Part shown: positions 1 to 7,453 of the stretch, in pieces
How positions within the stretch are numbered: position 1 is the first letter of the stretch
Layout of the letters: each line of letters begins with the position of its first letter
NCBI RefSeq assembly: GCF_026627505.1
Contig: NZ_JAPNLK010000078.1
Coordinates: 1 to 39,071 of the forward strand
DNA from: Streptomyces sp. H27-H5
Lineage (GTDB): Bacteria; Actinomycetota; Actinomycetes; Streptomycetales; Streptomycetaceae
Direction: 5' to 3'
Length of the DNA: 39,071 nucleotides
Made by a program: the position numbers and the translations under genes
The notes under the pieces: model-generated
The model's input: the letters and a program-made list of their open reading frames with translations, nothing else
The model's database searches: none
Told to the model about the DNA's origin: nothing

Positions 1-87
1 TGGAAGACCTTGGAGAACCCGCCACCGGCAGCGGCCAGCCGGAAACCCACCCTGCCCAAAACCGGAAACCCGCCCCGAAAACAATCA

Positions 88-114
88 CACCGCGTGACCA
101 GAGATCACGCGGTG
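88..114. terminator. Perfect 10-bp hairpin, probable terminator of an upstream gene
   Basis: Arms CACCGCGTGA (88-97) and TCACGCGGTG (105-114) pair perfectly around a 7-nt loop. It lies between the window edge and the first gene, so it most likely ends transcription of a gene outside the window. There is no T-tract, as is usual for Streptomyces terminators. Bases 1-87 hold nothing I can name; one frame stays open from base 1 to a stop at 124-126, but its codon use is poor. Confidence 0.45.
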
Positions 115-133
115 GATCGAGGCTGAGTTCGCG

Positions 134-541
134 ATGTTCTTCAGCGGGCCGGCGCTCCTCACGGCCCTGGTCGCCGGGCTCTGCCCACCGGACCTGCGTC
201 CGACGCTGCGTCCGCGCCTCTCGAAGGTCGGGGTCGTCGCCGCGCTGGCGGGGACGGCGGTACTGACCATGGCGCCCGCACTGTGGCCGTTGCCGTACCC
301 GCTGAACACGCTGCCCGCCCTCCTGCCGACCGTCGCGGGGCTGCTGCTGGCCGGCCGACAGGTCTTCGCCCGGCTGCGTACGGCCCCCGCGGTTCTCCTG
401 GCGAGCCTGCCGTTCGCGGCGATCGGCGTCATCGTGGGGGCCCTGGACGCGCTGCTCCTGCCCCTCCTCATCGCCCTGCCGTTCGCCGCGGTGGTCGGCA
501 TCCGCAACCGACGTCGAGGGCCGGCCGCATCCTTGATGTGA
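134..541 (+). CDS. Small hypothetical membrane protein
   Basis: The 135-residue product is strongly hydrophobic, with about four predicted membrane segments (roughly residues 5-20, 32-52, 60-75, 85-118) and a basic C-terminus (RNRRRG) that would face the cytoplasm. I recognise no family. The codon pattern (GC-rich third positions) supports coding on this strand over the antisense frame. ATG 134 is the first in-frame start after a TGA at 95-97. No good Shine-Dalgarno is visible, and the codons between 98 and 133 also look protein-like, so the gene may be a truncated remnant of something longer. It is followed by a strong hairpin at 565-592. Confidence 0.45.
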   Translation: MFFSGPALLTALVAGLCPPDLRPTLRPRLSKVGVVAALAGTAVLTMAPALWPLPYPLNTLPALLPTVAGLLLAGRQVFARLRTAPAVLLASLPFAAIGVIVGALDALLLPLLIALPFAAVVGIRNRRRGPAASLM

Positions 542-564
542 AGCCGGTGCGGAACACACGGCAT

Positions 565-592
565 GCGGGCCGTCCCTGAAGGGGCGGCCCGC
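565..592. terminator. Stem-loop between convergent genes
   Basis: The arms GCGGGCCGTCCC and GGGGCGGCCCGC pair with one mismatch around a very short loop. The hairpin sits 24 bp after the stop of the + strand membrane protein and about 60 bp after the stop of the - strand binding protein, so it could serve both. Confidence 0.65.
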
Positions 593-650
593 ACCGCCGC
601 GTCGTCGAGCGTGTGCGACCGGATCCGGATCGCCGGACCGAGGCGCTGTC

Positions 651-1763
651 TCAGCCCGTGTGAAGGATCCGGAAGTGATCCGGGTCCTTCGGATCCCGAT
701 CGACGACTTGGACCGGCGGCCAAGCCCATTGCCGCACGCCGATGCCCGGCACGCGGGGAAACCGGATCTGCCCGCGGGTGCCTTCGACCGCAACACTCGG
801 CCAGGAACCGGCGATGCGCGCCCGGTCCGTGCCGTGGGAACGCAGGACATCCGCGAGGACGATGATCGTGTCGTAGCCCTCGAAGGCGACGAAGGAGGGT
901 GCTCCGACCAGACGTGCGCGGAGGTCCGTCTCCACGCGTGCACCGAGTCGGTCGAGACGTTCGGGAAGGTAGCGCAAGAAGGGGATCGCGGCGCCTTCGG
1001 CGCCCAGCAGCCTCGCCCACTCGGCGAACTCCGGTTGCCCGGCCGGAGCACCGATCAGCATCTCGGCCAGGCGCTGGTCGTGGCGTACGGCCTTGACGAT
1101 CGGAACTGCCGGTTCCGGCTGGCCGGCGAGGAGAAGGAGAGCTGTCGCCCGCTGGTCGACGAGCTCGTCGCACAGGGCCTCGGGGGTGAGCGTGTGCGTG
1201 TCGAGTTCGACGAGTGTGCCGCCGCGTGGTGCGAGGTGCTCGCGCAGGATGCGGGCCCCGGATGCCCAGTAGACACTCGACTGGGTTGCCACGGCGATGC
1301 GACGGTGGCCCGCGCCGAGGAGGAAGTCGGCGTAGACCTGCCATCCGTGCGACTGCGCCGGGGCGAGGCGGGCGACCCACTCGGTCGGCCGTTCGGTGAG
1401 CGCGTCGAGAACCGCCGAAGAACAGAGGAACGGCATGCCGAGGGCATCGGCCCTGGCAGCGGCGGCGCGGGCGACGACGCTGTGGTATTCCCCCGCCACG
1501 GCAGCCACGCCCAGGCGGGCCAACTCATCCACGGCCGCCGCGGCCCTCTGGGGATCGGCCGCGGTGTCCCGGACCACCAACGCGAGTGGTCTGCCGTCGA
1601 TCCCGCCGGCTTCATTGACCTCACCAACGGCCAACTCCATTCCGGCGAGCAGGTGTTGACCCGCCTCGACCCAGCCCGGCCGAGTCAGCGGAACGAGAGC
1701 CCCGATCCGTACGGATGACCCGTCGTCCCGCGCCGGTCCGGTCGGCACTGCTGGTGTACTCAT
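651..1763 (-). CDS. ABC-transporter-type periplasmic binding protein (Peripla_BP_6, Leu/Ile/Val family) without a signal peptide
   Basis: The 370-residue protein has the two-lobe Leu/Ile/Val-binding fold: an opening strand IGALVPLTRPG, AVGEVNEAGGIDGRPL, VVRDTAADPQRAA, and the later AFEGYDTI, all typical of family I binding proteins. ATG 1763 is preceded by AGGGGAG. A longer frame exists (start at 1838) but lacks this ribosome site and adds only a polar stretch. With either start there is no signal peptide or lipobox, so the protein appears cytoplasmic, unlike the lipoprotein relative at 12168-13430. No permease or ATPase gene adjoins it. It may be a cytosolic ligand sensor or an amidase-regulator (AmiC-like) type protein; the ligand is unknown. 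Confidence 0.8.
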   Translation of the reverse strand: MSTPAVPTGPARDDGSSVRIGALVPLTRPGWVEAGQHLLAGMELAVGEVNEAGGIDGRPLALVVRDTAADPQRAAAAVDELARLGVAAVAGEYHSVVARAAAARADALGMPFLCSSAVLDALTERPTEWVARLAPAQSHGWQVYADFLLGAGHRRIAVATQSSVYWASGARILREHLAPRGGTLVELDTHTLTPEALCDELVDQRATALLLLAGQPEPAVPIVKAVRHDQRLAEMLIGAPAGQPEFAEWARLLGAEGAAIPFLRYLPERLDRLGARVETDLRARLVGAPSFVAFEGYDTIIVLADVLRSHGTDRARIAGSWPSVAVEGTRGQIRFPRVPGIGVRQWAWPPVQVVDRDPKDPDHFRILHTG

Positions 1764-1856
1764 GCGTGGGTGTCTCCCCTGTGACGACTCGGCCGCGGCC
1801 GCCTCGACACACTTGGGCGACCATGCCGGCCATTGCATCCACCACCATCACCGGCA

Positions 1857-1877
1857 GGCAACCGATGATCGGTTGCC
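1857..1877. promoter_or_regulatory. Perfect 21-bp palindrome upstream of the binding-protein gene
   Basis: GGCAACCGAT and ATCGGTTGCC are exact reverse complements around a single central G (1867). It lies 93 bp upstream of the ATG at 1763 and 33 bp beyond the stop of the VOC gene. The one-base centre favours a protein-binding operator over a hairpin, though a hairpin with a 7-base loop is possible and it could instead terminate the VOC transcript. Confidence 0.45.
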
Positions 1878-1889
1878 GAGCCGGCCAGG

Positions 1890-1909
1890 TGTCAGTGTCA
1901 GTGTCAGTG
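1890..1909. repeat. Hexanucleotide tandem repeat (TGTCAG, just over 3 copies)
   Basis: The unit TGTCAG is repeated without interruption immediately before the stop codon complement of the VOC gene (1911). It is a short simple-sequence tract in the 3' flank with no evident role. Confidence 0.6.
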
Positions 1910-1910
1910 C

Positions 1911-2294
1911 TCAGGATTCCATGGCGGCCCGGTCGGACTCACTGCGCAGAACGCAGAACTCGTTGCCTTCGGGATCGGCGAGGACCGCCCAGCCCGAGCC
2001 ATCGGGATTCCGGTGATCGGCGACGAAGGTGGCACCGAGGGCCAGCAGTCGATCCACCTCCTGATCACGTGAGGTCTCAGGGCGCAGGCACAGATGGATC
2101 CGGTTCTTGACCGTCTTGGCCTCCGGCACCTGGTTGAAGTACAACACCGGGCCCTCCGCCAGAAGAACCCGAGTCTCCCGGTCACCGGGTCTGACATCCG
2201 GATCCATCGGACGGCCCGTCACACTGCTCCAGAAGCGGGCCAACTCATGGGCATCCGCACAATCGATCGCCACGTTCTGTACCACCGAAACCAT
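1911..2294 (-). CDS. VOC family protein (glyoxalase/bleomycin-resistance fold)
   Basis: The 127-residue protein matches the VOC fold often annotated glyoxalase-like in Streptomyces. It opens VSVVQNVAIDCADAHELARFW, has FNQVPEAKTVKNRIHLCL in the middle and closes LADPEGNEFCVL. His in NRIHLCL and Glu in PEGNEFCVL are the positions that usually bind metal. ATG 2294 is chosen because the residues upstream do not look coding and AGGAAGG/GGGA precede it. The Imm49-type gene ends 67 bp upstream on the same strand, so the two may be cotranscribed. The substrate cannot be told from sequence. Confidence 0.85.
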   Translation of the reverse strand: MVSVVQNVAIDCADAHELARFWSSVTGRPMDPDVRPGDRETRVLLAEGPVLYFNQVPEAKTVKNRIHLCLRPETSRDQEVDRLLALGATFVADHRNPDGSGWAVLADPEGNEFCVLRSESDRAAMES

Positions 2295-2361
2295 GTGTCC
2301 CAGCCTTCCTGACTTCCTCTGCGGACGCCACCAAGTCGCGCTCATTGTTCGAGCGCACGGC

Positions 2362-4155
2362 TCAGAGCGTCGGGGTCACGTCCTCCACACGCTCCGCAAG
2401 GGGGCGAGCGGCCCCGAGGAGGCGCCGGGGGAGGTAGGGGGACTCGACACGGATCTCCCAGCCGCGGCGTCGGGCGTGACAGGCCAAGGCCAGCACGTCG
2501 AGGTCGATCGCCACGTCGATGGTGTCGGCGCGGTCCGCAACCTGGTAGTGGTCGCGGTGGGCTTCGAGGGCATCCGCCAGGGCCAGGTTGAAACTCTCCT
2601 CGTCGCCCTCCACCAGCTGCGACAGCAGTACGGCGGGCGGCGGGAAGAAGCCCCACTCCTTGGCCTGCTCGGCCCCGCGCAGCGCCCGCTCCGCCGCCGA
2701 CTCGGGATCGACCCCCGTCAGGTAGGCGTGGAGGGCCTCCCGGTACGAAGCGAAGGCCGAGCCGTCCTTCCCGGCGATCGCGGGCCCGGCCAGGACCACG
2801 GGGGCGAGATCCTCGCGTACGCCCGTGATCAGGGCGAAGGCGACGGCCTTCTCCCAGTTGGCGGCGCCCGCGGCCTCGCCCCGCGCGGCCGGGGAGCGCA
2901 GCTTGTGGTTGTCGACGGCCACCTCGATCTCGGTACCCGGCTCCGCCAGGGCGATGCGGAACAAGGCCGCCCCGAGCTGCGAGGCCAGCCGGAGGTTCGC
3001 GAGTTGGGCGTCCGTGACGTCGGCCGCATGGCCCGCGCGCCACTTGAAGAGGAGTTCCTGGTAGTGCAGGGCATGGTCGAGCCGGGACGCGGGGAGGGGC
3101 TTACCCTCCTCCGCGGTCAGGGCTTCCCGGGCGCTCTGCTCCCATCGGGCCTCGATCTCCGGGCTCCGAGGCTGTCCGCCGGGCGGCCGCGCCACCACCA
3201 GCGGGCCCGCCGCGAGCGAGGCGACCGCGTCCGGCCGCCGGCCCCGACCCAAGCCCCCCACCCTCGGGCCGCGCGCCTCGAAGTTCGTGACCAGGGCGTG
3301 CGGCAGGTAGTCGGTGTGGAGAGCCGGCATCCAACCGCGGGTCCGGTGGGCGAGCGCGGCCAGACCGAGCGGCAGGAGCGGGAGGAGACTGCTCGGGGAG
3401 GCAGCGGGGCTGTTCATGGCGCTGTGCGCGAGCAGGAGGGCGGCCAATCCGGCGTCGAACCCCTCCCGATCCTCGGCGGCCACCGCGCGCAGGGTCCGCA
3501 GCGCCACACTGTCCGGCCGGTCGAGGAGGTTCGCGCCGGTCTCCAGGGACCGGCTGCCGACACGCGACAGCGCGGCGTCGATGGCGGCGAGCTTCGCCTG
3601 CGCGCTCGGCGGGTGGTCGTCATCGTTGCCGGTGTCCTCGAGGACCTGGGCCATGAATCCCGTGACGAGTTCCCCGGCAGGGCTTCCCTGCGCCTGCTCC
3701 GCGAACTTCTCGCGGGCGAAGTGGAAGGCCTCACCGTGCCACTGCGCCTTGTCCCTCAGGAGCGCGAGGCAGAACGCTTCGATCCACTCGCCGGGGGCGA
3801 CGCTCGCCTCGGCATCGTCCCCGTCACCCGGGTCGTAGCTCATGCCGAAGTTCACGTAGTCGAGGAAGACCTGGAACGTGCAGTGCGGGTGGTACGCCGC
3901 GTAGGACACGGCGCCGGCGGCCGCCTCGGCCGCGTCCTTGAGCGCGGCCTGAGCATCCGGGGTATCGAGGTCCGGCGTCTCGACGGAGAGGGCACCCAGG
4001 TAGTCGTGGAACTCGTCGGCGATCGACTGCCATTCGTAGGTGGCCATCCGGCCGGCCCTCGACATGGATCGGACCTGCCCCCCGATCCGTTCGGCGAAGT
4101 TCTCGCGCGCCGCCGAAACAACGGTCTCGCCCACCTGATGACGCTCTATCCGCAC
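2362..4155 (-). CDS. Immunity 49 (Imm49) family protein
   Basis: The 597-residue protein begins VRIERHQVGE and includes NFAERIGGQV, YHPHCTFQVFLDYVNFGM and WEKAVAFALITG, which I recognise from proteins annotated Imm49 in Streptomyces. The family was named from predicted immunity genes of polymorphic-toxin loci. GTG 4155 is preceded by AAGGAGCAG at good spacing; the frame continues upstream but is not coding-like. It appears cytoplasmic, with no signal peptide or membrane segment. The middle (residues about 290-330) is a Gly/Arg/Pro-rich linker between two alpha-helical halves. No toxin gene adjoins it, so the immunity role is inferred from family only. A VOC gene follows on the same strand. 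Confidence 0.75.
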   Translation of the reverse strand: MRIERHQVGETVVSAARENFAERIGGQVRSMSRAGRMATYEWQSIADEFHDYLGALSVETPDLDTPDAQAALKDAAEAAAGAVSYAAYHPHCTFQVFLDYVNFGMSYDPGDGDDAEASVAPGEWIEAFCLALLRDKAQWHGEAFHFAREKFAEQAQGSPAGELVTGFMAQVLEDTGNDDDHPPSAQAKLAAIDAALSRVGSRSLETGANLLDRPDSVALRTLRAVAAEDREGFDAGLAALLLAHSAMNSPAASPSSLLPLLPLGLAALAHRTRGWMPALHTDYLPHALVTNFEARGPRVGGLGRGRRPDAVASLAAGPLVVARPPGGQPRSPEIEARWEQSAREALTAEEGKPLPASRLDHALHYQELLFKWRAGHAADVTDAQLANLRLASQLGAALFRIALAEPGTEIEVAVDNHKLRSPAARGEAAGAANWEKAVAFALITGVREDLAPVVLAGPAIAGKDGSAFASYREALHAYLTGVDPESAAERALRGAEQAKEWGFFPPPAVLLSQLVEGDEESFNLALADALEAHRDHYQVADRADTIDVAIDLDVLALACHARRRGWEIRVESPYLPRRLLGAARPLAERVEDVTPTL

Positions 4156-4561
4156 TGCGCTGCTCCTTGATCCCGGTCCGTGCGGACAGCCTAGGCGCGG
4201 CCTCTGACAGGACGGACGACGTGGCACCGCCCCGGACGCACGCGCGCTCTGGCACGCCGCGCCCAGGGCGGTCCCCCCGAAGCAGTGTCGGCGAACGCGG
4301 GGACCGCTCACGATCGGACCGACCTCAGCGGGGGCATCATGAGGAAGTCATACCGGCGGAATCCAGGACAAACAGCAGATGTCGCCACGATTCCGCAGGA
4401 GTGGCCACCCGCCCGGACCGTGACCGCCGCGCACCGCGCAGGGACCCGCCGCGCGCCGCACGGGGACCGCCGCACAACGCGCAGGCCGGGCGAGGTCGGA
4501 GGAGACTGGGAGTGCGGGCGGGGAGTCTCGGGACGGCGGGACCGACAGTCGTGGAGGAACA
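4156..4561. other. Divergent intergenic region (406 bp), no gene seen
   Basis: It separates the start of the Imm49 gene (-) from the cupin gene (+) and must hold both promoters. No convincing -10/-35 pair was found. A GC-rich 21-bp element occurs twice with two mismatches (4422-4442 and 4465-4485, starting GACCGCCGC and ending GCGCAGG), with a looser copy between them. Open frames here have no ribosome site or coding-like codon use. Confidence 0.6.
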
Positions 4562-4924
4562 ATGACGGCGACGACGCGCGACCAGGCCCCCGTGGCCATC
4601 GCGGGCGACGGCGTGGAGCTGCGCCTGAAGGAGATCGGCGGCGGCTTCTCCGTCGCCTTCATGCGCCTCTCCAAGGGGATGGAGATGGCTCCGGCGCTCA
4701 AGGGGCTGCCGGACGACCTTTGCCAGTGCCCCCACTGGGGCTACCTGCTCAAAGGCACGCTCCGGATGCACACGAAGGACGGCACACGGGACTACACCGC
4801 CGGGGAGGCCTTCTACTGGGCACCGGGGCACGCCCCGGAAGCGATGGAGGACGTGGAGTACGTGGACTTCTCACCCACCGAAGAGTTCAAGACGGTGATC
4901 GACCACGTGACGTCGCAGTCGTGA
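4562..4924 (+). CDS. Small cupin-domain protein
   Basis: The 120-residue protein is a single cupin barrel. Its first motif region is CQCPHWGYLLKGTLRMHTKDG and its second is YTAGEAFYWAPGHAPEAM. GYLLKGTL is typical of small cupins annotated in actinomycetes. The usual metal-binding His-x-His is only partly kept (PHWGY), so metal binding is uncertain. ATG 4562 follows GGAGGAACA, a strong ribosome site. The 3' end runs into a degenerate 17-bp tandem repeat. The gene is probably transcribed alone. The ligand and reaction are unknown. Confidence 0.85.
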   Translation: MTATTRDQAPVAIAGDGVELRLKEIGGGFSVAFMRLSKGMEMAPALKGLPDDLCQCPHWGYLLKGTLRMHTKDGTRDYTAGEAFYWAPGHAPEAMEDVEYVDFSPTEEFKTVIDHVTSQS

Positions 4925-4987
4925 TGTCGCAGTGGTGGTGACGTCGTAGTGGTCGTGACGCCACAGCGGTTGTGACGTTGCGGCGCG
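4907..4987 (+). repeat. Degenerate 17-bp tandem repeat spanning the cupin stop codon
   Basis: Units start GTGACGTCG, GTGATGTCG, GTGACGTCG, GTGACGCCA and GTGACGTTG; the three middle units are 17 bp long and end AGTGGTG, AGTGGTC and AGCGGTT. The first unit lies inside the last codons of the cupin gene and the stop TGA (4922-4924) falls in the second. The GTGACGTC core is nearly self-complementary (GACGTC). Confidence 0.6.
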
Positions 4988-5066
4988 GCTGAGCCGACGG
5001 TCCCGACGGCCGGAGGGGCGGCACGCCGGTACGGCGCCCGCTCTTGACAGCCCCGCTGTCGGCCCG

Positions 5067-5100
5067 CCACCCTTTCACTACTTCCTTAGTGAAAGGGTGG
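5067..5100. promoter_or_regulatory. Perfect 14+14 bp inverted repeat, likely GntR(YtrA) operator
   Basis: CCACCCTTTCACTA (5067-5080) and TAGTGAAAGGGTGG (5087-5100) are exact reverse complements around CTTCCT. The site ends 9 bp before the GTG start of the GntR gene. The inner TCACTA/TAGTGA resembles operators of YtrA-subfamily regulators. A TTGACA lies at 5044-5049; the repeat would cover the matching -10 region and transcript start, fitting autorepression of the operon. Confidence 0.75.
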
Positions 5101-5109
5101 TGGGCTCTG

Positions 5110-5610
5110 GTGGTCGACTACCGCATCGACCGGCGCAGTGGTGTCGCCACCTATCTCCAGATCGTGCAGCAGACCAAACAGGCCCTCCGCCTCGGGCTGT
5201 TGGAGCCCGGAGATCGACTGCCCACCGCCCGTGAGGTGGTCGAAGCCCTCGCCATCAATCCCAACACCGTGCTCAAGGCGTACCGGGAACTCGAACGCGA
5301 GGGGCTGGTGGAGGGCCGCCGAGGGCTGGGTACCTTCGTGCGCCGGACGCTGGGCGACGGCGGAGCCGCCGACGGCGCGCTGCGCACGGAGCTGGCCCAG
5401 TGGCTGGCGCGGGCCCGGCGGGCGGGGCTGGAGCACGACGACATCACCGCACTGTTCACCTCCGTACTCGGCGGATCCGACGGCGAACCGGGGGACGGCC
5501 CACCGACCGCCGGCGAACCGACCCAGACCCAGCGCCAGAGCCAGAAACAGACCCAGACCCAGAACCAGAACCAGAACCACAGAGAACCGGACCAGGGGGA
5601 CGAGGAATGA
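5110..5610 (+). CDS. GntR family transcriptional regulator, YtrA subfamily
   Basis: The 166-residue protein has the GntR winged helix (residues about 5-75): YLQIVQQTKQALRLGLLEPGD, LPTAREVVEALAINPNTVLKAYRELEREG, then the wing GLGTFV. The C-terminal part is short and helical (LAQWLARARRAGLEHDDITALF) with no FCD or UTRA sensor domain, which defines the YtrA type. GTG 5110 is chosen because an alternative TTG at 5044 would overlap the -35 hexamer and the operator. Residues about 137-160 form an unusual tail of alternating Gln with Thr/Asn encoded by a hexamer-like DNA repeat. The stop overlaps the ATPase start (ATGA). It probably represses this operon; the inducing signal is unknown. Confidence 0.9.
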   Translation: MVDYRIDRRSGVATYLQIVQQTKQALRLGLLEPGDRLPTAREVVEALAINPNTVLKAYRELEREGLVEGRRGLGTFVRRTLGDGGAADGALRTELAQWLARARRAGLEHDDITALFTSVLGGSDGEPGDGPPTAGEPTQTQRQSQKQTQTQNQNQNHREPDQGDEE

Positions 5611-6476
5611 CCGCAGCCATCGAAGCGCACGGTCTCGGGCGGAGGTTCCGGCGGCGCGGCGGCTGGGCCCTGCGGGACTGCTCCTTACGACTCCCCGCCG
5701 GCCGCATATGCGCCCTGGTCGGCCCCAACGGGGCCGGCAAGTCCACCCTGCTGGCCCTGGCCGCGGGCGTGCTGAGGCCCACCGAGGGCACCGTCCGGAC
5801 CCCGGCCCGCGAGGACATCGCGTACGTCGCACAAGGGAAGCCCCTCTACCCTCAGTTGACGATCGGCGAGACCCTGCGCATGGGTGCGGACCTCAATCCC
5901 GGCCGCTGGGACGCGGCTGCAGCGGGCGCGGTGGTGGAGGCCGGTGACCTGGACCCGTCCCGGCGCGTCCGCGCCCTGTCCGGGGGACAGCGCTCCCGGG
6001 TCGCCCTGGCCCTGGCCCTCGGCAAGCGGCCCGCGCTGCTGCTCCTGGACGAACCGCTGTCCGATGTGGACCCGCTCGCCCGCCGTGAGCTGATGGGCAC
6101 CCTGCTGGCGACGGCCGGCGAGCACGGCACCACCGTCGTGATGTCCTCGCACATCCTCTCCGAGCTGGAGGACGCCTGCGACCACCTGTTCCTGATCGAC
6201 GGCGGGCGCGTCCGGCTCGGCGGCTCGGTCGACGACCTCCTGCACGCCCACACACTGGTGACCGGCCCGGTCCGTGACCTGGGCCCGCACACCGTGGTCA
6301 CCACGCGAACCACCGGGCGCCAACTCACCGCCCTGATCAGGCCGCGAGGACCGGTCGGCACCGGCACGGACGGCTGGCAGGCCGTCGAACCCACCCTGGA
6401 GGAACTGCTGCTCGCCCATCTGCGCGCCCCGGACGCCCCACCCTTGCTCACCCCGGCCGTGGAGGTGGCGGCATGA
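5607..6476 (+). CDS. ABC transporter ATP-binding protein with a TTA codon
   Basis: The 289-residue ATPase has Walker A GPNGAGKST (39-47), signature LSGGQ (124-128), Walker B ALLLLDEP (143-150) and the H-loop MSSHILSELE (His182). It is of the YtrB/export type that pairs with GntR-YtrA regulators. The ATG overlaps the GntR stop by 4 bp (ATGA), and the permease start overlaps its own stop by 4 bp, so translation is likely coupled. Leu27 is encoded by TTA (5685-5687), the codon read by the bldA tRNA in Streptomyces, so full expression may await development. The residues after about 215 are a variable C-terminal extension. The substrate is unknown. Confidence 0.93.
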   Translation: MTAAIEAHGLGRRFRRRGGWALRDCSLRLPAGRICALVGPNGAGKSTLLALAAGVLRPTEGTVRTPAREDIAYVAQGKPLYPQLTIGETLRMGADLNPGRWDAAAAGAVVEAGDLDPSRRVRALSGGQRSRVALALALGKRPALLLLDEPLSDVDPLARRELMGTLLATAGEHGTTVVMSSHILSELEDACDHLFLIDGGRVRLGGSVDDLLHAHTLVTGPVRDLGPHTVVTTRTTGRQLTALIRPRGPVGTGTDGWQAVEPTLEELLLAHLRAPDAPPLLTPAVEVAA

Positions 6477-7336
6477 CGCTCTTCGATCTGCGGAGCCCCG
6501 TCCGGGTCACCGCCGGCCTGCACCGCCGTGTGTTGTGGGGCGCCCTGGCCGTGGTGCTGATCGCCGCCATAGCCCTGCCCGCGGGCCGCTGGTACGTCCG
6601 GTCACTGGCCGAGGACCTCGCCGCGAGCGGCTGCGAGGTGGAGAACACGGTGCGCGGCTGCGGCATCCAAGTCCGCGGCTTCCTCTCCCGAAGCTTGTAC
6701 GTCAACAAGATGTTCTTCTTCATCGCGCTGGCCGTGAACGCGCTGCCCCTGCTCCTCGGTGCGTTCGTCGCGGGACCGCTGATCGGGCGCGAGCTCGAAT
6801 CCGGCACCTACCGGTTCCAGTGGACCCAGTCGGTCAGTCCCGCCCGCTGGCTCGCCGCCAAGTTGGCGGTGCCGATCGCAGCCGTACTCCTCGTGCTGCC
6901 CGCGTTCGTCGTGCTGGCGGCCTGGACCCGGCGGGGCACGCTGGACATCTGGTATCCGATCCAGTGGTACGACATCCCCGTCTACGCGACGATCGGCCCG
7001 GTGGCGGTGGGCTACGCGCTCTTCGGTATCGCCGTCGGCGCCGTGGCCGGGCTGCTGATCGGGCGCACACTGCCCGCGATGGCCGCGGCGTTGGCTGTCA
7101 TCGGGGCGGTGATGGCGGCCCTCGTCATGCTGCGCCCGCGGTTCTGGTCTGCCGCCGACGGGCCCGCTCGGGACGGATACGGCTGGGACGTCTCCGGTCT
7201 CGACAGCACTCGACTCCGATTCCATCCCGAGTCGCACTTCTGGCCGCTGCAACTGGTCGAGACCGGAATCCTGTTGACCCTCGCCGTCGTCGCGACGCTC
7301 GCCACCTTCGTGTTCCTGCGCCGCCGGCACGGCTGA
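6473..7336 (+). CDS. ABC transporter permease (ABC-2 type)
   Basis: The 287-residue protein has about six membrane segments: residues about 22-42, 80-105, 130-150, 168-192, 195-222 and 258-280. The cytoplasmic segment GRELESGTYRFQWTQSVSP after the second helix is typical of actinobacterial ABC-2 permeases (the export type). An extracellular loop after the first helix carries two cysteines in CEVENTVRGC that could form a disulfide. Its start overlaps the ATPase stop by 4 bp. It should form a transporter with the upstream ATPase. The cargo, perhaps a peptide or toxic compound as in other YtrA-controlled systems, cannot be read from sequence. Confidence 0.9.
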   Translation: MTLFDLRSPVRVTAGLHRRVLWGALAVVLIAAIALPAGRWYVRSLAEDLAASGCEVENTVRGCGIQVRGFLSRSLYVNKMFFFIALAVNALPLLLGAFVAGPLIGRELESGTYRFQWTQSVSPARWLAAKLAVPIAAVLLVLPAFVVLAAWTRRGTLDIWYPIQWYDIPVYATIGPVAVGYALFGIAVGAVAGLLIGRTLPAMAAALAVIGAVMAALVMLRPRFWSAADGPARDGYGWDVSGLDSTRLRFHPESHFWPLQLVETGILLTLAVVATLATFVFLRRRHG

Positions 7337-7453
7337 CCGATCCAACGGTTCGCCCACGCCGGGACGAAGTGCGTTGTGCGAAAGCGTGTTCGAGCGATGT
7401 GAGGCGGCCGTGTCACTCGCTCCGGACTCCGGCACAATTGGTTGGATGCGGCC

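Noticed and set aside
1..126. Open frame from the window edge to a TGA
   Set aside because: The codons are A-rich in third positions and the hairpin at 88-114 lies inside it; not enough to call a partial gene.
85..1380. 431-codon open frame on the minus strand
   Set aside because: It is Arg/Pro/Gly-rich as expected from antisense GC-rich DNA and overlaps the better supported binding-protein and membrane-protein genes.
2107..4170. 687-codon open frame on the plus strand
   Set aside because: It is the antisense of the Imm49 gene; no ribosome site, and the composition is that of a shadow frame.
5044..5109. Upstream TTG start for the GntR regulator
   Set aside because: It would translate through the TTGACA hexamer and the whole operator; GTG 5110 fits family length.
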